NCBI GenBank assembly: GCA_001800515.1 | Contig: MGVN01000058.1 | Span: forward strand, 15,462-29,281 | DNA: 13,820 nucleotides | Reading direction: 5' to 3' | From: Elusimicrobia bacterium RIFOXYB2_FULL_49_7 | Lineage (GTDB): Bacteria; Fibrobacterota; OXYB2-FULL-49-7 | In this document: piece by piece, positions 1-7,738 of the stretch | How positions within the stretch are numbered: the stretch's first letter is position 1 | Layout of the letters: every line of letters starts with the position of its first letter | Notes under the pieces: generated by a model | What the model was told of the DNA's origin: nothing | Database searches by the model: none | The model's input: the letters and a program-made list of their open reading frames with translations, nothing else | Program-made: the position numbers and the translations under genes

Positions 1-644
1 CGGGGAAATACGGTTATCTTCACGTGAATGACGCGGCAACGCTTCTGCGCATGGACGCGCTTGAATACAGCGAAGTGGCGCTTCGCGTACGAAAAATGGG
101 GGATCTCGACAAAACAATAGCGCAATTCGATAAAAAGCTCCCGGAACTGAAAAACAAGGATGGAAAACCTGTTTTCGAACTGCATACCTGGAAAGAGCTT
201 TCCCCGTTTTCCACCATCGCCAGAATGATTGATATAATGAATATGTTCATCAAGGTTATCCTGGTGGCCATTGTCCTGATCAGCATTATGAACGTCATGG
301 TCATGGCCGTGTATGAGCGTATCCGGGAGATCGGGACCTTGTCCGCCATCGGGACCCTGCCGAAAACCATCCGTGCCATTTTTCTGTCGGAAGGGCTTCT
401 TTTGGGCGCTGGGGGGGCATTGGCGGGAAGTGTTCTGGGGGCGATCCTGATTGGCATCGCCAAGGTGGCGAAATTGACCATCGCCTTCGGACAAAAGGAC
501 CGGATTCCTTTGAACCCGGACCTGCCGTTTTCGCAGATGGCCGTGGTGGCCTTGGTCATTCTGGCCGTATCGGCTATTGCGTCGCTGGAACCGGCTTTCA
601 AGGCCTCCAGAATGGATCCGGTTGAGGCGCTGCGCCACAATTGA
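1..644 (+). CDS. ABC transporter permease, FtsX/MacB-like (5' end outside window)
   Basis: This is the C-terminal part of an inner-membrane ABC permease of the FtsX/MacB/LolC-E type, which moves lipoproteins or other envelope substrates. The frame is open to the window edge, so the first in-window GTG (24) is not necessarily a start. After a periplasmic-looking stretch comes a membrane segment (about residues 70-95, counted from 24) leading into YERIREIGTLSAIG, a hallmark of the FtsX domain, where the cytoplasmic loop touches the ATPase. Two more hydrophobic segments follow, and the end is the typical tail SRMDPVEALRHN. The stop lies 16 nt before the next gene, which is LolA-like, so an envelope export operon is likely. 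The substrate cannot be told. The ATPase subunit is presumably upstream and not visible. Confidence 0.9.
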   Translation, partial: GKYGYLHVNDAATLLRMDALEYSEVALRVRKMGDLDKTIAQFDKKLPELKNKDGKPVFELHTWKELSPFSTIARMIDIMNMFIKVILVAIVLISIMNVMVMAVYERIREIGTLSAIGTLPKTIRAIFLSEGLLLGAGGALAGSVLGAILIGIAKVAKLTIAFGQKDRIPLNPDLPFSQMAVVALVILAVSAIASLEPAFKASRMDPVEALRHN

Positions 645-660
645 TGCAAGAAAGGGTATT

Positions 661-1407
661 ATGATAAAAACAATCCTTTGTTTTGGAATCCTTTGTTCCT
701 TTTCATCGGTTCCGGCCGGGGAGTCCGCATCCGATAAGGGCGATGCGATCCTGCGCCAAGTGGATAAAAAGCTCTCTCCCGGTTCCTACGAATCATTGCG
801 CAAGCTGATCAACGAGGAGCCCGGCGGTAAAAAAAAGGAATTCGTGATGTGGACCGCCAAGAAGGGGACGGACAAGATGGTCACTACGTTCCTGTCGCCC
901 GCAAGCGAAATCGGGCGCTCGACCCTGCGGGTGGGCGAAAACATGTGGTTGTACGTGCCCAACGTGGGCAAACCCGTGCGCATTACCAGTCTGCAATCGG
1001 TCGTGGGGGGCGTTTTCAACAACGCCGATATCATGCAGCTGGAGTACCACGTTGAATACCGTTGCACCACGCTGACGGAAGAGGCGGGCCTGTCCATCCT
1101 GACGCTGAAGGCCAGAAACAAATCCGTGGCGTATGACAAGCTGGTCATGAAGGTGGACAAAAAATCAGGGTTTCCACTGGAAGTCGAGTGCCGCACCGCC
1201 TCGGACATGCTTATCAAGACCCTTCGTTTTCTGGAGCCGAAGAAATTCGAAGATGGCGCTTTCCGGCCTTCGGTCGTGGAAACGGAGAGCCCGATTTATA
1301 AAGGTTACAGGTCCGTCATGATTTACGCCGGCCTAAAGAACAGAAATTTTAAAGACGAGGTTTTTACCATCAATTACATGGCCAAAATCAGAGATCTGCG
1401 GAATTAG
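661..1407 (+). CDS. outer-membrane lipoprotein-sorting protein, LolA-like
   Basis: This predicted periplasmic protein has 248 residues. The ATG at 661 is chosen because AAAGGG sits just upstream and because residues 1-20 form a signal peptide (short basic start, hydrophobic core, cleavage near VPAG/ES). A longer frame from 577 would read through the preceding gene's end. The central segment TTFLSPASEIGRSTLR followed by VGENMWLYVP (about residues 75-100) matches the LolA-like family annotated as outer membrane lipoprotein-sorting protein (COG2834-type). Members have an open beta-barrel that can bind acyl chains. I see no lipobox, so it is probably soluble. It sits between an FtsX-type permease and a beta-barrel protein, which suggests it ferries a lipidic or lipoprotein cargo between them. 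That role is inferred from context. Confidence 0.85.
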   Translation: MIKTILCFGILCSFSSVPAGESASDKGDAILRQVDKKLSPGSYESLRKLINEEPGGKKKEFVMWTAKKGTDKMVTTFLSPASEIGRSTLRVGENMWLYVPNVGKPVRITSLQSVVGGVFNNADIMQLEYHVEYRCTTLTEEAGLSILTLKARNKSVAYDKLVMKVDKKSGFPLEVECRTASDMLIKTLRFLEPKKFEDGAFRPSVVETESPIYKGYRSVMIYAGLKNRNFKDEVFTINYMAKIRDLRN

Positions 1408-1418
1408 GCGGCGTTTTA

Positions 1419-2708
1419 ATGATTTCGTGGCAGCATCAGACCGTTTGTTTCTTGTGCCTTGTTTTGCAGGGCGCCCTTACGGGCGAGCCCTACGATTTCG
1501 ATGCCTCCGCGTTTGAAAAAAAGCCTTATTCCTTGAATGGAAGTATTGAATTACGCCCATCCCTGGCTCTCTTGAACCGCGAATCCGAGTCCTATAAAAC
1601 CCAATACGGTCTTGACAACGAACCCCGCTTTCTCGATACCTATCTTTCACGGCTTGAAATATCCGGTGATTATAGAAAAGGCCCGTTTTTATTCTTCGCT
1701 TCAGGGCTTGGGTTTGCCCAATATGAGCGTTATAGCGCTCTCCTGGATTACGATGCGTTCCCATATGAGGTTTATGGCAAGCTTGGGTTTGAGGGGAAAT
1801 CAACAAATGTCTGGCTTGGAAAAAAGACATTCAAATGGGGCAAAGGTTATGCCTATAATCCCACCGCTTTCGCGGCCAGGCCCAAAGATATCAATGACGT
1901 TGAAGCGAATCTGGAAGGTTACTGGTCGCTATCCGGAGAATTCATCCGGTCCTTTTCAAGCCGGATATCCACGGTCGCACTGAACGTGGTGATTATCCCT
2001 GAATACAAAGAATGGAATACCGGCTACATCGGCCAAGAGGGGGTTTCAGGTGCGGCGCAATTGTATATGCTTGCATTTGATACGGATGTTGATTTCTGTT
2101 TCTATTCGGATAACGGGCAAAATCCCAGGCTGGGCATCGGGTTTTCAAGGAATATCATTCCGAACCTTGAGGTTCATGGAGAGGCCGCCTATGCTTTCCA
2201 TCATCAAGTGACCTCCGTGACGGAACAGTACGTTCTGGAAACCGTTGTTAATCCGGTGTATAACGCCTTGCTGGGCGCCCGGTATCTTACGAAATGGAAC
2301 ACGACCGTAATCGCAGAATATATCCGAAACGGCCAAGGCCTTTCCAAAGCGCAGATGGACGTCTATTATTCCGCCCTGCGGAACAGGGCCGCATTATCAC
2401 CCGACATCCGGAACTTCCTGAATCTCAACGCCGGACAATACATGGGGCAATTCGCAATGCGGGATTATGTTTATGCAAGAATATCACACCCGGAACCTTT
2501 CGGGTTATTGTATCTCACCCCTTCAGCTTATGCGATGGCCAACCTGCGCGATGCAAGCCTGATGACGGCCTTCGAAATCGCCTATACACGGTTTAAAAAT
2601 ACGACATTGACCGGAAAGATGATGGTTTTACAGGGCGGTTCTCAAAGCGAATACGGAAGCAAAACAAAAAAGACCCAGATGGAATTGAGGGGAAGGTTTT
2701 ACTTTTAA
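1419..2708 (+). CDS. putative outer-membrane beta-barrel protein
   Basis: This 429-residue protein has an N-terminal hydrophobic signal segment (about residues 8-21, ending near LTGEP). Alternating polar and aromatic stretches run throughout, with many Tyr, Phe and Gly. The protein ends in MELRGRFYF, and a C-terminal Phe in an amphipathic last strand is the classic beta-barrel signature recognised by the BAM machinery. I recognise no enzymatic motif. It starts 11 nt after the LolA-like gene with a weak AGGCGG site upstream, so it is likely translated from the same transcript. Triads of FtsX-type permease, LolA-like carrier and barrel recur in Gram-negative genomes, so a role as the outer-membrane end of an envelope export system is a reasonable inference. 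The exact family is not assigned. Confidence 0.75.
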   Translation: MISWQHQTVCFLCLVLQGALTGEPYDFDASAFEKKPYSLNGSIELRPSLALLNRESESYKTQYGLDNEPRFLDTYLSRLEISGDYRKGPFLFFASGLGFAQYERYSALLDYDAFPYEVYGKLGFEGKSTNVWLGKKTFKWGKGYAYNPTAFAARPKDINDVEANLEGYWSLSGEFIRSFSSRISTVALNVVIIPEYKEWNTGYIGQEGVSGAAQLYMLAFDTDVDFCFYSDNGQNPRLGIGFSRNIIPNLEVHGEAAYAFHHQVTSVTEQYVLETVVNPVYNALLGARYLTKWNTTVIAEYIRNGQGLSKAQMDVYYSALRNRAALSPDIRNFLNLNAGQYMGQFAMRDYVYARISHPEPFGLLYLTPSAYAMANLRDASLMTAFEIAYTRFKNTTLTGKMMVLQGGSQSEYGSKTKKTQMELRGRFYF

Positions 2709-2781
2709 AGAAATTGCACAGCCGCATTCCCTGCACTACTGAGACGGAACTGTTTTGCTGAATGGCGGCGTTGTCGCGGTA

Positions 2782-2854
2782 TTGACTCCACCAACATTTA
2801 TTTACTATATTTCGTTATGTGTCGAATCATGAACAATCAAATCAGGAGGCCCCG
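2782..2854 (+). promoter_or_regulatory. ars operon promoter region
   Basis: TTGACT (2782-2787), an 18-nt spacer and TATATT (2806-2811) form a good sigma70-like promoter before arsM. Between the -10 box and the start codon is an imperfect dyad, ATTTCG (2809-2814), N8, CGAATC (2823-2828), which could be an ArsR operator. The dyad is short, so this is tentative. AGGAGG at 2844-2849 is a strong ribosome-binding site that selects the ATG at 2855 over the in-frame GTG at 2819. The 146-nt gap from the preceding gene shows no clear terminator. Confidence 0.6.
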
Positions 2855-3655
2855 ATGAATCCCGCATCGATAAAAACCATAGTCAAGGAGAAATACGGCG
2901 ACATCGCCAAATCCGGCGGCGGTTGCTGCTCATCCGGCTGCTGCGGTTCGGGAAACGCTGATTATTCCGCGTTCAGCAGCGACTATTCCAAACTGGACGG
3001 CTATGTGCCGGAAGCGGACTTGGGGCTCGGTTGCGGCATCCCCACCCAATACGCAGGCATAAAAGCGAGCCAAACGGTTGTTGATTTGGGTTCCGGGGCC
3101 GGAAACGACTGTTTTGTCGTCCGCCGGCTGGTCGGGGAGACCGGCCATGTCATCGGTATCGACATGACGGAAGAAATGACTGCCAAGGCAAAAAAGAACA
3201 ATGCAAAAATGGGGTATTCCAATGTTGAATTCCGTCTTGGCGAGATAGAAAACATGCCGGTTGAGAGCAATCACGCGGATGTGGTGGTCAGTAACTGCGT
3301 CCTTAACCTGGTCCCGGACAAAGGGAAAGCTTTCGCTGAGATTGCTCGCATACTGAAGCCGGGAGGTCACTTTTGCGTCTCTGACATTGTTCTGAAGGGT
3401 GAAATGCCGGAGAAATTAAAATCCGTGGCTGAATTATACGCGGGGTGCATCTCCGGCGCCATTTCAAAGGAAGACTACCTTGGTATTATTCAGTCAACGG
3501 GTTTTGAGGGCATAAAGGTGGAAAGTGAGAAAGAATATCGCTTACCCGATGAACTGTTGGCCGAATTCATGGACAAGCGGGCTCTCCAGGAATTCCATAA
3601 AAGCGGCGTTAAGATACTGAGCGTCACCGTCGTCGCAAGTAAATTGAAAGGTTGA
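2855..3655 (+). CDS. arsM: arsenite S-adenosylmethionine methyltransferase
   Basis: ArsM methylates arsenite in the cytoplasm with SAM, giving methylated and eventually volatile arsenicals. The 266-residue product has a Rossmann SAM-binding motif DLGSGAGND (77-85) followed by GHVIGIDMTEEM. It also has the three cysteines expected for As(III) binding, in GLGCGIP (Cys60), SNCVLNL (Cys148) and AGCISGA (Cys198). A Gly/Cys cluster near the N terminus (Cys24, 25, 29, 30, in GGGCCSSGCC) adds four more thiols, as seen in several bacterial ArsM proteins. The start is fixed by AGGAGG 5 nt upstream. It is the first gene of the arsenic operon, and its stop nearly touches arsR, so expression is probably controlled by arsenite through ArsR. 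Confidence 0.95.
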   Translation: MNPASIKTIVKEKYGDIAKSGGGCCSSGCCGSGNADYSAFSSDYSKLDGYVPEADLGLGCGIPTQYAGIKASQTVVDLGSGAGNDCFVVRRLVGETGHVIGIDMTEEMTAKAKKNNAKMGYSNVEFRLGEIENMPVESNHADVVVSNCVLNLVPDKGKAFAEIARILKPGGHFCVSDIVLKGEMPEKLKSVAELYAGCISGAISKEDYLGIIQSTGFEGIKVESEKEYRLPDELLAEFMDKRALQEFHKSGVKILSVTVVASKLKG

Positions 3656-3657
3656 AC

Positions 3658-4014
3658 ATGAAGGAAATTATCGCCATTGCCAAAGCGCTTTCGGATGAAA
3701 ACAGGGTCAAGGCGCTCGTTCTTTTATGCAACCGGGAAATATGCGTTTGTCAGATTGTTGAGTTTCTTAAATTGGCGCCCTCGACGGTGTCAAAGCACAT
3801 GAGCATCCTGAAGGCTGCCGGCCTTGTCGAGAGCCGCAAGGATGAACGGTGGATGTATTACCGCCTGGCGCACAAGGAGGTAACTCCCGCCGTGTCGGAT
3901 ATTTTGAATTGGCTGACAAGTCATTTGGGAAAAGAGAACGGGAAAGGCGTTTGCTGCGGCATTCCCATCCCCAAAAGCATATTGGAGATGAAATGTCCGA
4001 AGAAAAAAAGCTAA
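3658..4014 (+). CDS. arsR: ArsR family arsenite-responsive repressor
   Basis: This is a 118-residue winged-helix repressor of the ArsR/SmtB family. The recognition helix lies in APSTVSKHMSILKAAGLV (about 40-57), followed by the wing SRKDERWMYYRL. The metalloid-binding segment ICVCQI carries Cys29 and Cys31. This resembles the CVC pair of E. coli-type ArsR, although the third Cys of that motif is Val here. Extra cysteines occur at 24, 99-100 (VCCG) and 113, so the exact As(III) site is uncertain. The ATG at 3658 is preferred (GAAAGG 6 nt upstream). A TTG at 3652 overlapping the arsM stop is the alternative. It is encoded inside the operon it presumably represses and overlaps arsC by 22 nt. Confidence 0.93.
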   Translation: MKEIIAIAKALSDENRVKALVLLCNREICVCQIVEFLKLAPSTVSKHMSILKAAGLVESRKDERWMYYRLAHKEVTPAVSDILNWLTSHLGKENGKGVCCGIPIPKSILEMKCPKKKS

Positions 4015-4430
4015 AGATATTGTTTCTTTGCACCGGCAATTCCTGCCGGAGCCAGATGGCCGAAGGTTGGGCCCGCCATCTCAAAGGCGATGTCATTGAG
4101 CCGTATTCCGCGGGTATAGAAACGCATGGGCTGAATGCCAATGCCGTAAAAGTCATGGCTGAAGCCGGGGTGGACATTTCCGGCCACACCTCAAAGAATG
4201 TCCAAACGCTTATACACATTCCATTTGATTATGTGGTGACCGTGTGCGACCACGCAAGCGAGACCTGTCCACTCTTTCCGGGTAAAGCCAAACGCATGCA
4301 CGCCGGTTTTGAGGACCCGCCTAAACTGGCTCTAAATGCAAAATCCGAAGAAGAAGCCTTGAACCATTACCGTAAAGTACGGGATGCTATCCGTGACTTT
4401 ATTCTTACTCTCCCCGGAGCCTTGCCATGA
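3993..4430 (+). CDS. arsC: arsenate reductase, thioredoxin-coupled type
   Basis: This enzyme reduces arsenate to arsenite in the cytoplasm using a cascade of three cysteines regenerated by thioredoxin. The 145-residue product has the low-molecular-weight phosphatase P-loop CTGNSCRS (nucleophile Cys13, CX5R), then CDHASETCP with Cys85 and Cys92. This is the arrangement of Staphylococcus-type ArsC rather than the glutaredoxin type. The ATG at 3993 lies inside the end of arsR with GGAG at 3984-3987. The open frame extends further upstream, but that stretch overlaps arsR and looks non-coding. The stop overlaps the acr3 start in ATGA, indicating translational coupling to the exporter. Confidence 0.95.
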   Translation: MSEEKKLKILFLCTGNSCRSQMAEGWARHLKGDVIEPYSAGIETHGLNANAVKVMAEAGVDISGHTSKNVQTLIHIPFDYVVTVCDHASETCPLFPGKAKRMHAGFEDPPKLALNAKSEEEALNHYRKVRDAIRDFILTLPGALP

Positions 4431-5476
4431 ACAAACGCCTTTCTTTTCTCGACCGTTATCTGACTCTCTGGATATTTGCGGCCATGGCCCTGGGGCTCGG
4501 CCTTGGATGGCTCTTTCCCGGCCTGTCAAAAGGGCTTTCGCGCCTTAGCGTGGGCACAACCTCCATTCCAATTGCCTTGGGGTTGATCATCATGATGTAT
4601 CCGCCGCTGGCCAAGGTGAATTACCGGCGTATTGGGGATGTTTTCAAGGATCGTAAAGCGCTTTCCCTGTCTTTGATACAGAACTGGCTCATCGGTCCGG
4701 TTCTCATGTTCCTGCTCGCGGTTTTATTTCTTCGCGACCATCCGCATCTCATGGCCGGCGTCATCGTCATCGGGTTGGCGCGTTGCATTGCCATGGTCAT
4801 TGTCTGGAACAGTCTGGCCGGCGGCAACAGCGAATACGCCGCGGCCCTGGTGGCTTTCAATTCCGTGTTTCAGGTACTTTTCTTCGCTCTGTACGCCTGG
4901 ATATTCATCACGGTTCTGCCGCCCTTGTTCGGCCTTACGGGCTACGTTGTCGATATTTCCATGAAAGACATCGCTGTCAGCGTGGCCATTTATCTTGGGA
5001 TACCCTTTGCGGCCGGTTTCCTAACCCGGATGATACTGGAACCCCTCAAAGGGGGAGAGTGGTATACGAAGGAGTTCATGCCGCGCATAGGGCCTTTGGC
5101 GCTTCTGGCCCTGCTGTTTACCATTGTCATCATGTTCATCTATCAGGGGAAGACCATCGTTTCACAGCCGATGGACGTCCTTCATGTCGCCCTGCCTCTC
5201 GCGGTTTATTTCCTCATCATGTTCTTCGGTTCGATGCTGCTGACCCGCAAACTTGGTATTTCTTATGGTGCGGCCGTCAGTTTGTCATTCACCGCGGCCA
5301 GTAATAATTTTGAACTGGCCATTGCCGTGGGCGTGGGCGTGTTCGGCATTGCTTCACAGGAAGCTTTTGCCGCCGTTATCGGCCCCCTCATCGAGGTCCC
5401 GGTGATGATTGCTCTTGTCAATGTTGCGCTCAGGCTGAAAAACAGTTTTAATAAACAGAAAGGGGCTAACGCATGA
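4427..5476 (+). CDS. acr3: arsenite efflux permease ACR3
   Basis: This inner-membrane arsenite exporter of the ACR3/BART superfamily has 349 residues and about ten hydrophobic segments, the usual size. It opens with [19 protein letters not shown], typical of the family. The conserved Cys lies in [13 protein letters not shown] (Cys120), in the region of transmembrane segment 4. The conserved Glu lies in [14 protein letters not shown] (Glu296). Both positions are known to be needed for arsenite transport in studied Acr3 proteins. It starts in an ATGA overlap with arsC and ends in another ATGA overlap with the next small gene. It works with ArsC by removing the arsenite that ArsC makes. Confidence 0.95.
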   Translation: MNKRLSFLDRYLTLWIFAAMALGLGLGWLFPGLSKGLSRLSVGTTSIPIALGLIIMMYPPLAKVNYRRIGDVFKDRKALSLSLIQNWLIGPVLMFLLAVLFLRDHPHLMAGVIVIGLARCIAMVIVWNSLAGGNSEYAAALVAFNSVFQVLFFALYAWIFITVLPPLFGLTGYVVDISMKDIAVSVAIYLGIPFAAGFLTRMILEPLKGGEWYTKEFMPRIGPLALLALLFTIVIMFIYQGKTIVSQPMDVLHVALPLAVYFLIMFFGSMLLTRKLGISYGAAVSLSFTAASNNFELAIAVGVGVFGIASQEAFAAVIGPLIEVPVMIALVNVALRLKNSFNKQKGANA

Positions 5477-5742
5477 ATGCGATACCGGTTAAATTGATTC
5501 TTGGGGTGCTGTTATTCGCCATGGCATCCTATGCCGTCCCGACAGGGGGTGATTTGCCTCTGGTTCTTGTTTTCGCCCCGAATGGTGTGGTTACCGGCGG
5601 GTTTCCCAAACAGGTAACTTCCGACCAGCTCAAACAAAGCGTTAATGTTTCGGAATTGATGTTGAAGATACTGAAACCGCTCCAGGAGCAGAAAGTCGTA
5701 TTGGTAGCCCTGCAGAATCAATCAACGCGGTTTCCGCTCTAA
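5473..5742 (+). pseudogene. exported thioredoxin-fold-like protein of the ars operon, probably truncated
   Basis: This 89-codon frame is coupled to acr3 by an ATGA overlap. Residues 1-21 form a clear signal peptide ([21 protein letters not shown]), followed by DLPLVLVFAPNGVVTGGFP. From memory, this beta-strand/NGxVTGGFP pattern belongs to a periplasmic thioredoxin-like family without CXXC whose members continue well past this point. Here the frame stops at TAA (5740-5742). A different frame over the same bases (from about 5712) reads AESINAVSALKAHPKHY, which looks like the expected continuation. The simplest reading is a small frame-disrupting deletion near 5710-5730. It could still be a functional short protein. 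A redox partner role for arsenic handling is only context-based. Confidence 0.5.
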
Positions 5743-6057
5743 AAGCCCATCCAAAGCACTACCTATTATTCCGAGAAGGCCGTTGCCGGTGAACTCGACC
5801 TAACCCATTCAGGCATTCAAGGACTTGACAACCTTTCACCAAAACTCAGCATTCCAATCGAAATCGGCACCCGTAAGGCCACACTTACCGGAATTCTTCC
5901 TCGTAATGAGTTCAAGTCAAAGGCCACTTGGCAAACAACCCTTGGCGTTTTCACAAAGCCGCAGAGCTGCGGAGTCACAGCGAATATCCCCGGCATTACT
6001 GATACAACGAAGACCCTTGTCGGTAGAGAATATTATTCACGGCGCGATCCTTTTTAA
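5743..6057 (+). pseudogene. stop-free remnant downstream of the ars operon
   Basis: Reading on in the frame of the preceding gene, past its TAA, gives 104 further codons without a stop, ending at TAA 6055-6057. The frame contains no Met codon, so it cannot be an independent ATG gene. Its composition looks protein-like (for example GELDLTHSGIQGLDNLSPKL, then IPIEIGTRKATLTGILP). I do not recognise the family. It may be the decayed tail of a gene joined here by a deletion, or chance. Other frames here, including one of 94 codons from 5825, look non-coding. Confidence 0.35.
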
Positions 6058-6104
6058 TCAACAAAAAGGGAAGCCAAATGTTATTTTCTACAAGTCTTAT
6101 CCGG

Positions 6105-6110
6105 TATAAT
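6105..6110 (+). promoter_or_regulatory. candidate -10 box before the membrane-protein/RT pair
   Basis: A perfect TATAAT lies 35 nt upstream of the membrane-protein start at 6146. The -35 region about 18 nt upstream (TTATTT at 6081-6086) is weak. It marks where the AT-richer accessory block begins to be transcribed on its own. Confidence 0.4.
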
Positions 6111-6145
6111 TGAGGAATTATTATGCCTTTCGCAATGGAGGGAGC

Positions 6146-6562
6146 ATGGAAAAATGCATTCAGGCAATCCTAACAGATACCAAGATTGAATGGCTTTCCT
6201 ATATTATTGGCATAATCGTTTCATTCGCCGTAATAAGGGTTATCCTGTCCCTTTTTAAGGCATGGGCTTTTTATTCCAACGAGATCAAGTTTCATAGCAG
6301 CATTTGGCGTGATAACGATTTGCCTTTCTGGTGTTATTTCAAAATATCTCTTGTCCCCATACGGGGAGCTGATAAAAATCCAAATGTTAACGATTATTTT
6401 TTGCCAGCAATAATTGGCATATTCGAACTTTTATCTTTCCCGATTTTAATGAATCAAGCTCTGTGGCAACCTATTGCTGTCTGGCTTGGGATAAAAACAG
6501 TCGCTTCATGGGGTGGCTGGCAAAAATATCGTGCTGGATATAATAGATTTCTTTTATCATAA
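6146..6562 (+). CDS. small membrane protein of unknown function
   Basis: This 138-residue protein starts at the ATG at 6146, chosen for the strong GGAGGGAG just upstream. An in-frame TTG at 6110 has no such site. There are two or three membrane segments: about 16-38 (SYIIGIIVSFAVIRVILSLF), about 74-95 (YFLPAIIGIFELLSFPIL) and a weaker one at about 96-110. A polar loop (about 42-72) lies between. The end KYRAGYNRFLLS is abrupt. Related-looking proteins, as I recall them, carry a further hydrophobic segment after this motif, so the 3' end may be truncated. It precedes the reverse-transcriptase fragment by 52 nt on the same strand. Pairing with the RT is suggested only by position, and no function can be assigned. 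Confidence 0.7.
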   Translation: MEKCIQAILTDTKIEWLSYIIGIIVSFAVIRVILSLFKAWAFYSNEIKFHSSIWRDNDLPFWCYFKISLVPIRGADKNPNVNDYFLPAIIGIFELLSFPILMNQALWQPIAVWLGIKTVASWGGWQKYRAGYNRFLLS

Positions 6563-6614
6563 CTACTCCTATTAACGGCTTCGGTCATTTTATGCAAAAT
6601 ATCTTTGCAATAGT

Positions 6615-7112
6615 ATGTCACTAAAACAAATATGGTCGGTAAAAAACCTGGATTTAGCCTGGAAGAGAATCACCACAGGAAGAAACAACGCTTATAAAGT
6701 TTTCTTTCGTGAACTATATATCGCCTACGAAACTGGCCTTGGCGATAACATCAACGACTTGCACGATCGGCTTGTAGGTGGTAGCTATAAGCCACAATCT
6801 CCTTGTCGAATTTATCTCCCTAAGCCTTCCGGCCTGCAAAGGCCGTTGACCCTACTTGCAATTGAAGACCAAATCGTCCTCCAGGCAATCGCGAATTCGT
6901 TCGCACGCAAAATCGAACCCAAAATATCCAAATTAGCCTATCGATGTATATACAGTAATATCCCTGACCCCGATATTGAATCCATCTTCTTTTTCAAACG
7001 CTGGCAAATATCTTATCATCACTACCAAAAACGTATTGAATCCGAGTTTAAGAAGGGGAATCGATGGGTTGCTCATTTCGATTTGGCGGCATATTACGAT
7101 ACTGTCAGATAG
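6615..7112 (+). pseudogene. reverse transcriptase (defence-associated type), truncated at motif A
   Basis: This 165-codon N-terminal piece of a bacterial reverse transcriptase resembles the unknown-group/DRT-type RTs rather than group II introns. The fingers region is recognisable: RIYLPKPSGLQRPLTLLAIE followed by DQIVLQAI (65-92), then motif A, AHFDLAAYYDT (153-163), with the first catalytic Asp at 156. The frame then stops within three codons. The YxDD box, thumb and C-terminal domain are missing, so it cannot polymerise. It ends exactly where the methyltransferase on the other strand also ends, and the two overlap by 19 nt. No group II intron maturase domain or retron msr/msd is visible nearby. 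Family placement within DRT groups is not possible from this piece. Confidence 0.85.
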
Positions 7113-7738
7113 GAGTGTATGCCGTCTCGCCAAGTATCTCTAAAAGCCTTAACTTGTTCTGGTTCTCTTGTGATGTGAGCAGCATTACCATCTTTTACAT
7201 CTTTACTTGTAGTTGACCACTGAAAATTCGAATTAAACTTAATTCCATACGGTGGATCGAAGTATATACACTGCACTTTGCCACGCAGACCCTCTCTTTC
7301 CGCTAATGACGCCATAACTTGAAGACTATCTCCAAGAATCATCCTGTTAGCCCAGTGTGCATCATGCTGATAAAACTCTGTCTTAGCATTTTCATTTGGC
7401 AGTCCATTAAAATCAGCAAAAAGATCAGTCTGTTGATTTGCCGCTTTTTCGTCTGCTTGACTTCTATTCCGCAAGTCATCAATAAGTACCTTGGGATGCA
7501 CTTTCTCCTGTATATATAGCGGAGGTGCATTTACAATTAGGTCTGACCAATCCTGCTCATCTTTACCGCGCCATACAAGCTGAGGGTCAAGATCTCTATT
7601 GCGTCGTTCATAGGCGACCTTCACAGGTGATTTATCCGCATCATGCATAAGCGATTGATGTTCAGCGGTAGGAATATTCTTCCTTGTGGCTTCATCGTGC
7701 TTGATGGATTCGACTGTTTTATTTACTTTTTGTGCCAT
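7094..7738 (-). pseudogene. DNA adenine methyltransferase (type III Mod-like), 3'-truncated
   Basis: This 214-codon N-terminal part of a large site-specific adenine methyltransferase is of the COG2189/Mod-like kind. It has an N-terminal domain, then NRMILGDSLQVMASLAE (131-147) and the catalytic motif YFDPPYGIKFNS (159-170). The frame breaks at DGIHSYLTVS. Intact relatives, as I recall them, continue YLRDRL and several hundred residues more, including the SAM-binding FxGxG motif. Hence the enzyme is dead. The ATG at 7736-7738 overlaps the stop of the NYN gene (TAATG) and has GGAG upstream, so the two were one operon. The expected restriction or helicase partner is absent, probably lost with the deleted segment. 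Confidence 0.88.

Noticed and set aside
20..649. 209-codon - strand ORF
   Set aside because: It is the shadow of the permease gene, and the + strand reading has the FtsX hallmark motifs.
577..660. Upstream extension of the LolA-like protein to 577
   Set aside because: It overlaps the permease end, is arginine-rich and would bury the signal peptide. The ATG at 661 has its own ribosome site.
6049..6069. CCTTTTT / AAAAAGG inverted repeat as a terminator after the ars operon
   Set aside because: The stem is weak and AT-rich and no T-tract follows it.
5825..6109. 94-codon + strand ORF
   Set aside because: The composition is low in structure and rich in Ser, Gln, Arg and Pro, with no ribosome-binding site or recognisable motif. 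The alternative frame looks more protein-like.
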